A stretch of DNA of 61,557 bases from an uncultured Eubacteriales bacterium (lineage in GTDB: Bacteria > Bacillota > Clostridia > HGM11514): contig CABUMF010000010.1 in assembly GCA_902492655.1 (NCBI GenBank), forward strand, positions 1-61,557, written 5' to 3'. The notes beneath the pieces were generated by a model. That model did not search any database and was not told the origin of the DNA. It worked only from the letters and a program-made list of their open reading frames with translations. Made by a program: the position numbers and the translations under genes. Each line of letters begins with the position of its first letter. The stretch's first letter is position 1. Positions 7,839 through 15,236 of the stretch are shown in pieces.

Positions 7839-8948
7839 TCAAATATCTATCACTGTTCCATCTTTAAATGTCACGGTGCGCTCTTTCTTGCCGATAGTTA
7901 TGAAATCAACCAAGCTGCCCCATAGGGCATCATCAAACTCTGTCAAAATGCTATCTCTTTCTATTAATGCCTTGATGAAAAGTCTCATTTTATCGCTATG
8001 TGCCTTTTTCCGTTCTATCTTATAGCTTAGTTCATCGTGTTTTTCTTTTGCCTTATCATACCGTTCTACCAGTTCGCTGTAGTGTTTTTGATATTCTTCT
8101 TGATTTTGTGCTATCCGAACATTTTCAGATATACAAGACTGCGTCATTTCAACAAGTATCGCCATTTCTTCTGCGGATTTATCTCGTTCCTCTGTAAGTT
8201 CAGCAGTGTCAAATAATGTCCTGCGCATCAATTCAACATTTGCGATGATTTCTTTCTTTTTGGTTAACAGTTTATTAAAAGCCGTTATGAATATTTCCTT
8301 GATTTCATCTTCGGTAACATGAGGAGTGCCGCATTTCTCATCACCGTCAAATTTACGGTTACAGCGATATATGACTTTTCAGTATTGGTCTGTGGAATGC
8401 CAGACCTTTGAACCGTACCAACTGCCGCAGTCACCGCATTTTATCTTATTCGAGAATATGCTCACCCCACTGTAGCGTGAACCTTTGGTGCGTTTGCGTC
8501 TTTCGAGTTCTGCCTGTACAAGGTCGAATACTTTAGGGCTGATAATTGCCTCATGGTTTCCCTCAACATAGTATTGTGGAACCTCGCCCTCGTTCTTTTT
8601 ATGCTTTTTTGTCAGAAAATCAACCGTGAACTCTTTTTTCAAAAGCGCATCACCTTTATATTTTTGATTTGACAACATTCTGCGGACGGTGACTTGATTT
8701 CACTTGTCTTTATCACTGGGTGACAAAATACTATCATTTGTCAGTATTTTTGAAGTAGTATGCGGACTGTACCCTTGTAGTAATTATTAAGTCTATCAAC
8801 CTGTTTTCACAATCTGATATCATTTCCATAAATCCTTCATGAATATTTGCACGACATCCGCTTATTCCTTTATCCGAGAAGACTTTAACATATTCCCATT
8901 CCGGGTGTTTTTCAATATGTTTTATATAATAATCAACCCATATTAAAT
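7839..8948 (-). pseudogene. Large serine recombinase, decayed
   Basis: Pieces of one TndX-like large serine recombinase can be read in order. The resolvase part starts near 8948 with VDYYIKHIEKHPEWEYVKVF, SDKGISGCRANIHEGFMEMI, then DCENRLIDLII. After a junction near 8775 comes the recombinase domain (YSPHTTSKILTNDSILSPSD, VTVRRMLSNQKYKGDALL), the zinc ribbon (CGDCGSWYGSKVW, YRCNRKFDGDEKCG), and the coiled coil ending at 7839. The N-terminal piece with the catalytic Ser is gone, there is an internal deletion, and TGA stops replace a Trp codon at 8700-8702 and an Arg codon at 8379-8381. The protein cannot work. It marks the accessory island as a former integrated element. Confidence 0.9.
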
Positions 8949-9271
8949 GAAACTGTCAATTAAAAAATGAAACCGAAAGGCTCGTTTACAACCTTTCGTG
9001 TAATTCTATCAGCCTTGGGGTACAGAGGCAAATAAGAACCGCAATTTTGTATCAAAATTGCGGTTATGTTTTTTTGTCCGAAAACACCGTAATATCGGTA
9101 ATTTTGTAAACAAGTTGTTTTAAAGATTTTTTAGACGAGAATAATAAATCTTACTATTTTCATCTTCATTCAAATATACGGAAATTTCACATACTATAAT
9201 GAGGATGACATCATAAAAATCAAGAAATATTTTCTCTTCAACTCTCTCCATTTTACATAGAAAACAGAAAA
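8949..9271. other. Gene-free stretch with one repeat hairpin
   Basis: I see no gene. The only structure is the hairpin at 9037-9075, which is related to two others near 14.7 and 16.7 kb. Confidence 0.5.
9037..9075. repeat. Dispersed hairpin, copy A
   Basis: AACCGCAATTTT (9037-9048) pairs perfectly with AAAATTGCGGTT (9054-9065), followed by ATG and a run of seven T. The same hairpin occurs in both copies of the 192-bp repeat further right; a G-C pair here replaces the T-A pair of the copy at 16.7 kb. Confidence 0.75.
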
Positions 9272-9868
9272 TCATTCAGCATTTATTGCTTTGTGTATAA
9301 ATTCAATTTCCAATTTTATTTTTTTAAATATTTCGTTTAAAATATTGCTGTTGTCCGCCTCCAAAAATGAAAATACATTGTTTTTTTCATAGCCCCATTC
9401 AGCCTTTGAATACCCGTTCAGATTTCCAAACAGCTCAAAAAGATTTTGAGGAGTGGATGGCTTTTTTAAATACAATGCAAAATTCAAAAAAGTCGTTTTT
9501 ATAGCATAGTCCGTTTTTAAATAAAAGTCAAGTTCAAAATTCACATTTTTCTCGCATATTTGGTACAAAGACCATGTTTCGGATATTCTTCTGAAACCGC
9601 TGTTTTTGCGGGGCTGCCATATTCTGAACTCTAATCCAAGCTCACAGTGAAGTCTGTCATTAAGTTTAGAAACAATATCTTTGTTTACATATCTGTAATG
9701 CCAATCATCATCAGATTTATCCTCCTGTGAATTATTGTTGCTTACGGACGTAATCGTTGAAAAATGCAAAATGTTTATAAGGTTATCTATTTCCTCATCG
9801 GAAATATTTTCATCATCATCTATCTGAATAGCATCAATAAATTTTTTCATAAACAATGATATTCTCAT
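9272..9868 (-). CDS. Unknown protein, possibly N-terminally truncated
   Basis: 198 residues from the first ATG (9868). The same frame stays open about 26 codons further upstream with protein-like sequence (DYTLINNDENLKEEIGIYDD) but offers no start codon, so the N-terminus may have been lost at a junction near 9945. The acidic stretch DDDENISDEEIDNLINIL is followed by a mixed alpha/beta domain with Trp and Tyr scattered throughout (DDDWHYRYVNKDIVSKLNDR, EFRIWQPRKNSGFRRISETW, YSKAEWGYEKNNVFSFLEAD). I do not recognise the family. It lies at the end of the Nmad2/Nmad3 gene row on the same strand, 117 bases behind Nmad3, and could be part of that system. Confidence 0.5.
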   Translation of the reverse strand: MRISLFMKKFIDAIQIDDDENISDEEIDNLINILHFSTITSVSNNNSQEDKSDDDWHYRYVNKDIVSKLNDRLHCELGLEFRIWQPRKNSGFRRISETWSLYQICEKNVNFELDFYLKTDYAIKTTFLNFALYLKKPSTPQNLFELFGNLNGYSKAEWGYEKNNVFSFLEADNSNILNEIFKKIKLEIEFIHKAINAE

Positions 9869-9944
9869 TATCTCGTTATCGTCATATATACCGATTTCTT
9901 CTTTTAAATTCTCATCATTATTGATAAGCGTATAATCCGTTTAT

Positions 9945-9973
9945 GACTATTTTTTTGGCGGAATTGTATGCAT
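9945..9973 (-). pseudogene. Remnant of a second WYL-regulator start
   Basis: ATG at 9973 reads MHTIPPKK before a stop, and one added base would continue IVIN. This matches the start of the WYL regulator at 12601 (MYTIPPKKMVIIN) base for base over most of its length. It looks like the first dozen codons of a duplicate gene fused to the unknown gene downstream. Confidence 0.5.
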
Positions 9974-9984
9974 TATCATTTCTT

Positions 9985-10800
9985 TTATTTTATAATTTCG
10001 CTTACCCATTCTATTATTTCAGGTGATTCATATACAATCAATTCTTGCCATATTCCTGCATAATAAAGTGCCTCTTGATTTGATTTTGCAGAGTTTTTTC
10101 TTGTTCCGTATATGTGTTCCGGTTCCAAAAAAGGATACTTAATCCATGTTGCACGGGAATAGCCTTCCTTTGTAAGAACACGTTTTTTAGAAAAATCAAA
10201 TGTGCCATATCCTTTCATACTTGGGCAAAAACTCAATTTTTCAGCAGGGATATAAAGTGCGTTTTTCTTATTTTGCAATCTTGCATCAGCCGCATGAGGA
10301 TGCCAACTGTATTGTTTTATTTGTTCTTTATCGGTTAATATTTCGCCTATCTGCATATATCCGTATATGGCATGAAGGTCTGCGTAATCATAGAAATCAT
10401 CTGTTGTTTTTCTTGTATAAAAGCTGTAAGTTCCGTTTTTTTCATAACATTTTTTAAACCAGCCAAAAAACAGGAATAAATCGCCTTTTTCCACTCCAGC
10501 ATTTTTTAATGTTCCTTGTGCGCTGCCAATCTGACCAAATGCAGGCATCCAATTTGACGGTTTAGTTTTTCTTGCATTATCTCTTATATCAGGATCTAAA
10601 TGGCAGCAACCATATGTACACTTCGGATTTAGATTTTCCAGTAACTTCAAATAAGAAATATTATCATGCATCAAATCTTCATATTTGACATTGTCATCTG
10701 ACGGTATTGGCATAGAAAACATTGTGCCGTCAGGTAAAATAGGGCTTGGACAGCCCCCGTTACTGTTATCAAAGCCTTTTCTTGATAGGATTATTTTCAT
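9985..10800 (-). CDS. Nmad3 family putative nucleotide-modification protein
   Basis: 271 residues from ATG 10800, which follows AAAGGA and lies two bases after the Nmad2 stop. The N-terminus MKIILSRKGFDNSNGGCPSP, then ILPDGTMFSMPIPSDD, is the signature of the Nmad3 family. Further conserved-looking parts are CTYGCCHLDPDIRD, the segment FGQIGSAQGTLKNAGVEKGD followed by LFLFFGWFK, and a C-terminal GTFDFSKKRVLTKEGYSRATW, KYPFLEP. Nmad domains were predicted by comparative genomics to go with DNA base modification systems of phages and bacteria; no reaction is proven. The pairing with Nmad2 supports the assignment. The active residues are unknown, so I propose none. Confidence 0.75.
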   Translation of the reverse strand: MKIILSRKGFDNSNGGCPSPILPDGTMFSMPIPSDDNVKYEDLMHDNISYLKLLENLNPKCTYGCCHLDPDIRDNARKTKPSNWMPAFGQIGSAQGTLKNAGVEKGDLFLFFGWFKKCYEKNGTYSFYTRKTTDDFYDYADLHAIYGYMQIGEILTDKEQIKQYSWHPHAADARLQNKKNALYIPAEKLSFCPSMKGYGTFDFSKKRVLTKEGYSRATWIKYPFLEPEHIYGTRKNSAKSNQEALYYAGIWQELIVYESPEIIEWVSEIIK

Positions 10801-10802
10801 AA

Positions 10803-11480
10803 TTATTCCTTTCCGCAAACATTGCACCCACCACCGATTTTTAACGGATTATGTGGTTCTGACACATTGCCGCTTGTTAAAGTATAACCTTTTTCTTTTA
10901 TTAGCTCCTGCAACTTTATGTAAAGCTCCTTACTTTTGTTTTTGTTTTCAGTTGTTAGGACGCTGACGGGAGTACGTGAGTATTGACCTTTTGGATATTG
11001 ACCTCTTCCCTTGGGATAAAAGCTTAGTATGCTTTCGTCTATATCTATTGCTTTGTTCCCCAAAAATACAAATTCTTTTGATATCAAAACATATTTTCCG
11101 TTTCTATCACAATTATTAGAGTGTTCATCATCATGAATGCCTTTTAATTTGCGCTTATCTCTTTTTAATACTGCGCCATCCAAGCGGTATATTTGGTCGG
11201 TACGACCTTTGTATTCCTTCTTAACAAAATATTCATTCATTGTAATGACTTTATCTATCTTTGCTATGTAGAGGAGCTTGTCTGCATAAATACCGGAAAT
11301 ATATACTTCAACATTTTTTTGCAGATTCTCTTCAAAAAACCGTCCGATAAAATATCTCAGTCCCCGCTTGACAGTTTCTGTTCCGCCTTTGCAACATGCA
11401 AGTGTTAAAAGCCCATTGTCAACACAAGGTGCAAAGCCGGTATCATGAGTTAATCTGTAAGTAAAAATAATTTTATCCAT
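10803..11480 (-). CDS. Nmad2 family putative nucleotide-modification protein
   Basis: 225 residues from ATG 11480 with AGGAG eight bases upstream; an earlier in-frame ATG at 11528 has no ribosome site. It starts DKIIFTYRLTHDTGFAP, then LLTLACCKGG and RGLRYFIGRF. The DTGFAP and LTLA-CK motifs are the mark of Nmad2. It also has GIYADKLLYIAKIDKVITMN and a C-terminal CNVCG. Nmad2 is predicted to act in nucleotide modification, often beside other Nmad proteins. It is followed by the Nmad3 gene with a two-base gap and preceded by a WYL regulator, a usual neighbour in defence loci. Confidence 0.75.
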   Translation of the reverse strand: MDKIIFTYRLTHDTGFAPCVDNGLLTLACCKGGTETVKRGLRYFIGRFFEENLQKNVEVYISGIYADKLLYIAKIDKVITMNEYFVKKEYKGRTDQIYRLDGAVLKRDKRKLKGIHDDEHSNNCDRNGKYVLISKEFVFLGNKAIDIDESILSFYPKGRGQYPKGQYSRTPVSVLTTENKNKSKELYIKLQELIKEKGYTLTSGNVSEPHNPLKIGGGCNVCGKE

Positions 11481-11552
11481 AAACGCATCTCCTAGTATCA
11501 TTATAGTAACGTGGTTTTTTAATTCCATACTCGGAAACTATGATATAATTGC

Positions 11553-12601
11553 TTAGTTGCTGCGTATTTTTCCAGTTGCATGCTCCTCATTGTATTTTTC
11601 CCACATATACTTCGCTGAATTTTTTATCCGCTCACGTATATCAAGAGGCTCCAAAACCTCAATATGCATGCCGTACTGCATTGACCAGCAGAAAAATGCC
11701 TCTTTATTGACGTCAACTTCAACAATGCATTCATCTTCGTTTAGCTTTGTTATTCTTGGCGAAAGTCCGAACCAATCAATTACCTGGTCTATAATATAAT
11801 CCTTTGCCTTGAATTTTGCATGTATGCTTTCGCCGGCAAACATATATAAATGCTCTGCCATGTGTTTCGGAAGATTTATTTCGCCTTCTTGCAATTCTTT
11901 TACCGGCTTTCTGTTATCATCAAGCATTTTTATACCTGTTATCCTGTCTATGCGGTAATTTGACAGTGTATCATATTTATCATAATTGCAGATAAGATAA
12001 TATCTTCCGTTTGTTGCCGCCATTCGGTACGGATTTACAATGTATTTTTCTTCCCGTTTTGGATGCAGTTTTTTATCTGTTCCGTAGGAATTATATACAA
12101 ATGATACCTTTTTCCCTTTGGAAATTGCCTCGTCAAGAATGTCAATTGTATAAAACAGCTCCTTGTTCTCTGGTCGGCTTTCGGGAAGACTGTAAATATT
12201 ACCGACTTTTTTATCAAAATAGACATTTGACAAACTCTTTATCTTTTTTACAAGGTCATGACATTGTTTCTGCGGAATTGTCTTTGAAAATATCACGCTG
12301 TCGATTAAAAGCCGCAGCTCCGAGTCATCAAATTCTCTTGTTATGTACCAATCGGTGCAGATAGAGGTATCGTTGCCTTGTTTATCTGTTCTTGTCACTT
12401 CGGTATAATCTATGCCGCAATTAAGTCCAATAAATTCAGCAGATTTCTTTTTACTGTCTTGCGGTCAACCTCCATGTAGTATTCTTTTTTTAATATATCT
12501 GCAATTTCAGCCTGGGTAAGCCGATGATCCATATCTGTGTATTTTTTCAGAATATCCAATATATTTATAATTACCATTTTTTTCGGCGGTATTGTATACA
12601 T
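11553..12601 (-). pseudogene. WYL-domain transcriptional regulator, frameshifted
   Basis: The first part (MYTIPPKKMVIINILDILKK, then LTQAEIADILKKEYYMEVDR and KTVKRNLLN) is the winged-helix HTH of a YafY/WYL regulator and stops at 12410. The rest continues in a shifted frame from about 12430: EFIGLNCGIDYTEVTRTDKQ, then a WYL domain (VSFVYNSYG, IVNPYRMAATNGRYYLICNY, NYRIDRI) and the WCX tail to 11553. Loss of one base near 12430 explains the break; the two parts together give about 350 residues, the normal size. WYL proteins sense nucleic acid or nucleotide ligands and very often control phage-defence genes. The gene stands directly before Nmad2-Nmad3 on the same strand and is the likely regulator of that row. 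Confidence 0.8.
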
Positions 12602-12662
12602 AAAAATTCACCTTGCTTTATTTAATATTTCTGCTTTTTATCTTGCGAAAATTCCTTTGTAA

Positions 12663-12691
12663 ATTATATCATAGATTTAGTTGTTTAGCAA
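12663..12691 (-). promoter_or_regulatory. Promoter of the WYL/Nmad2/Nmad3 row
   Basis: On the minus strand TTGCTA (12686-12691) and TATAAT (12663-12668) are 17 bases apart, about 60 bases before the WYL start codon. Confidence 0.7.
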
Positions 12692-12810
12692 TATATAATG
12701 GGAACATTTTGCCACATCATCATAAAAGGACAACTGATACTGAATCGGCTGCCCTAAAAAATATATAAATCTTTTTGTCGTGCAAATTACTACAAATGTC
12801 TGCAATTCAA

Positions 12811-13101
12811 TTACGAAATTGTGTAAGCTGGGGTGCCGTAAGTGGCATTGCCGCTATAAACTTTGTTGCCTTTGATTGTATATTCGGGCGTGCCGTAGGT
12901 GGCATTGCCTGTATAAACCTTGTCGTCTTTTATTGTATATGCAGGCGTGCCGTAGGTGGCATTACCTGTATAAATCTTATCGCCTTTTATTGTATATGCA
13001 GGCGTGCCGTAGGTGGCATTACCTGTATAAATCTTATCGCCTTTGATTGAGTAATCCGGTGTTCCGTACGTTGCGTTACCTCGATATATTTTGTTTGCCA
13101 T
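12811..13101 (-). CDS. Small protein made of five 18-residue repeats
   Basis: 96 residues, start ATG 13101 with AGGAA upstream. The whole protein is a tandem array of the unit KIYTGNATYGTPAYTIKG, five times with few changes; the 54-base DNA unit is repeated as well. Each unit suggests two short beta strands with turns at GNATYGTP, so a beta-solenoid or stacked beta-sheet is likely. There is no signal peptide, membrane helix or Cys. Proteins with this kind of repeat are found in Firmicute genomes without known function. The near-identity of neighbouring units implies recent expansion, and the copy number may vary among strains. Confidence 0.75.
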   Translation of the reverse strand: MANKIYRGNATYGTPDYSIKGDKIYTGNATYGTPAYTIKGDKIYTGNATYGTPAYTIKDDKVYTGNATYGTPEYTIKGNKVYSGNATYGTPAYTIS

Positions 13102-13218
13102 TTTTTATTCCTACTGTTTTACTTTTCTATTTGTGGTTTTGTATCGACATATTCTTTAGCGAAAAAATCATTGTTGCATTTAGTGCATAATATAATTACA
13201 TATATGAGTTCTCACGTA

Positions 13219-13605
13219 TCAGTTATTTATAATAGTTGGCTTTTTATCTGTATGCTCTTTTCTATGAAATGTTTTGCCGCATTTTGAACATTTATAAGTA
13301 ACATCATAATAAATGCGTTCACCCTCAATTAAAACGTCCTTTTCTATGACTTTTTCCGGGGCATTTAAATACTTGTTCGTTGACACTTTTGTTTGCCAGT
13401 CAAAATACTGCTTCTGTCCTGAGGTATTCTTGTACTCTTTCATTCGCTGTTTTTCCTTGAAATACACTGGTTCTCTTTCAATTTCTTCTTCGGAAATAAC
13501 TGATGCTTTTTTGCTTTTACATTCAGGACAAGTTGGAAGTTCCAAATAAACAGATAATATTTTCAATAGAATTAGAGTAACAACTATTACAATTATCCAA
13601 ATCAT
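13219..13605 (-). CDS. Single-pass membrane protein with split zinc ribbon
   Basis: 128 residues from ATG 13605, preceded by GAGGAG at the right distance; the frame extends upstream to 13656 without a ribosome site. The N-terminal helix (IWIIVIVVTLILLKILSVYL) anchors it in the membrane. CPECKSKKASV and, near the end, CSKCGKTFHRKEH provide two Cys pairs, enough for one zinc ribbon that clamps the ends of an approximately 70-residue insert. The function is unknown. The next gene upstream on the same strand also encodes a zinc ribbon. Confidence 0.7.
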   Translation of the reverse strand: MIWIIVIVVTLILLKILSVYLELPTCPECKSKKASVISEEEIEREPVYFKEKQRMKEYKNTSGQKQYFDWQTKVSTNKYLNAPEKVIEKDVLIEGERIYYDVTYKCSKCGKTFHRKEHTDKKPTIINN

Positions 13606-13802
13606 TCTTATCTCCTCATCATATTCATTATTTTGTTTTGCCTTCACCCCGGTCACCTTGTGCTGAAATTATCATTTGAGGTCTTTCAGTTCACTATAAA
13701 ACCATATAAAGCATCAGCATAAATGCTTATGTCAAATGTGTCGTTTGTGATTTTTTAATCGGTTTACCTGGGTTTCTGAGCTAAGCCATCTCTCTTTTTT
13801 GT

Positions 13803-13975
13803 TTAACGAGCCGCTTCACTTTGATTAAGTACACCGCAATAAGGGCATTTATTCTGCGGCGTTCTTCTCCCGTTAATTTTTCCTTTGTCGGCACATGAGC
13901 GACAATATATTTGTCCGCATTTTTTGCATCGCTTCATATTAGCCCCGCATGATTACAAATTGTACATTTTAACAT
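13803..13975 (-). pseudogene. Small zinc-ribbon protein with a break at a GGGG run
   Basis: From ATG 13975 the frame reads MLKCTICNHAGLI and stops. A one-base shift at the GGGG run near 13943-13946 joins it to ANMKRCKKCGQIYCRSCADK, then NGRRTPQNKCPYCGVLN, giving about 57 residues with four Cys pairs. The second part alone, from ATG 13937, is 44 residues with no clear ribosome site. The pattern CTIC, CKKCG, CRSC, CPYCG is a double zinc ribbon, perhaps nucleic-acid binding. Confidence 0.6.
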
Positions 13976-14162
13976 AATAAAACATACTTTCTGAATTTTA
14001 TAATACTATTTTATCAATTATTACATGACAAAATATGTACAGCAAAAACAGTTTTTTACCATAATGCAGTTATACCGCTTGTTATGCTAATAATATCACA
14101 AGGAATGTACCAATTTTGTGCCATATAATATGTTATCATATTTTATAAACAAATAAGTAAAT

Positions 14163-14195
14163 AAAAAAGTGTGCAGAACAATCATGTCTGCACAC
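14163..14195 (-). terminator. Terminator of the small RNA
   Basis: GTGTGCAGA and TCTGCACAC form a perfect 9-bp stem with a 9-base loop, followed on the minus strand by six T. Confidence 0.9.
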
Positions 14196-14371
14196 TGAAA
14201 AACACAAACTCCGATTGCTGCTAAACAAACTTAATAGATGAGAATCTCTCCTACATTTACCAAGTGGAATTTGTGCTTTTACCAAATTCTAAACGGCAAA
14301 TGTAAGAGGGCATAAGTATCCCTTATAATATAAAGAAGATCTTGTATCCATTAAAATGATGTTTGTTTAGC
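14163..14371 (-). ncRNA. Candidate structured small RNA, class unknown
   Basis: This is a complete transcription unit of about 209 nt with no reading frame. A promoter (14378-14406) would start transcription near 14371, exactly at one strand of an 11-bp closing stem (GCTAAACAAAC at 14371-14361 with GTTTGTTTAGC at 14230-14220, as read on the minus strand). Inside is a 14-bp stem with two G-U pairs (14308-14295 with 14261-14248), then a 5-by-5 internal loop and a 7-bp stem GAATTTG/CAAATTC (14289-14283 with 14273-14267). It ends in a strong terminator (14195-14163). The closing stem, central bubble and long distal stem recall 6S RNA, but I cannot match any class. Confidence 0.65.
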
Positions 14372-14377
14372 ATATTT

Positions 14378-14406
14378 ATCATACCACATTTTTCTCATTT
14401 TCGCAA
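14378..14406 (-). promoter_or_regulatory. Promoter of the small RNA
   Basis: On the minus strand TTGCGA (14401-14406) and TATGAT (14378-14383) are separated by 17 bases; the transcript would start at the first base of the closing stem. Confidence 0.75.
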
Positions 14407-14451
14407 TAGGTTTATATCAAATTCATCAAAACGACGATAAGTATTTTATGG

Positions 14452-14558
14452 CACGCAATAAAACCTTATTTTGTAAAATTGTAATACACACACATTTTCT
14501 TGCCGGTTTTTGTTTATTTTAATCGCATAAAATAGCAGTTTTCAAGCTCTATTGCGTG
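14452..14558. repeat. Short inverted repeat bounding a 107-bp AT-rich segment
   Basis: CACGCAATA (14452-14460) and TATTGCGTG (14550-14558) are exact reverse complements with nothing coding between them. It may be a tiny non-autonomous insertion or chance; no target-site duplication could be made out. Confidence 0.3.
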
Positions 14559-14736
14559 ACAAAAAAGTCTTGAACTAAAGAATGTAATTGAACTTGCGAT
14601 ATTTACTCTATTACATTAAGTGTTTGGAGTATCCGGTACAAGAGTTCGAAGATAGATTATAAATTATAAGAGTACCCTTGACACGGATATTAAAAAAATG
14701 CACAAGACAAAGGATTGTATCAAAACTATTCACCTT

Positions 14737-14928
14737 TGCCAAATAAGAACCCCAATTTTGATACGAAATTGAGGTTCTGTTTTTTTGCCCAAAAAGTCTT
14801 TAACAATAGGATTTTTACAAAAAGAAAAGTTTCTATGTAACAAATGTCGTGCTAAAATCAGAGCATTTTCAGCCACCGAACACGCTTCCGGTTCACTAAG
14901 AAACTTTTTTCTTGAAAACGATGCACCG
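14737..14928. repeat. 192-bp dispersed direct repeat, copy B
   Basis: Almost identical (about a dozen differences, no gaps) to 16696-16887. It starts TGCCAAATAAGAACC, has a hairpin with a T run in its first 50 bases, and ends GATGCACCG. An antisense frame across it looks coding but is only the repeat. Confidence 0.9.
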
Positions 14929-14963
14929 ATTATTGTGTTTTTGCCATAAAAACGATGCAAATA

Positions 14964-14992
14964 TTGAAAAAAGTTCAATTATATGATATAAT
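14964..14992 (+). promoter_or_regulatory. Promoter for the DUF5412-like gene
   Basis: TTGAAA (14964-14969) and TATAAT (14987-14992) are 17 bases apart. The start codon is 245 bases further on; that leader shows no clear structure or gene. Confidence 0.6.
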
Positions 14993-15236
14993 ATTTTAAG
15001 AAATCAAATTGTTCAGGAATATCAATGGATGGTTTGTCGGATATTGTCGAAAAAAGATAGTATTTTTTGTCATAACTTTATTTATAAGAACGCTTATCGA
15101 AAAGATGATAACGGATATTATTAGATTAGTTCATATGGAATGCACGAAGTAGAAAAAAGAATAATTTTTTGGCCAGTCTTGACACGCGTAAAAATCTTGT
15201 CGAATGGTGAAGAACTATGTTGAAAGGAGAAATAAT

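Noticed and set aside
12775..13050. Plus-strand repetitive frame opposite the 18-residue-repeat gene
   Set aside because: Any 54-bp repeat gives repeats in other frames too; only the minus-strand frame has a ribosome site and beta-like composition.
12811..13101. Regularly spaced 54-bp repeats as a CRISPR array
   Set aside because: The units abut without unique spacers and encode an in-frame protein; no cas genes are present.
14730..14978. 82-codon minus-strand frame (MNFFQYLHRFYGK...)
   Set aside because: It lies almost wholly in the 192-bp repeat; copy C does not keep the same extended frame, and there is no ribosome site. It is a repeat, not a gene.
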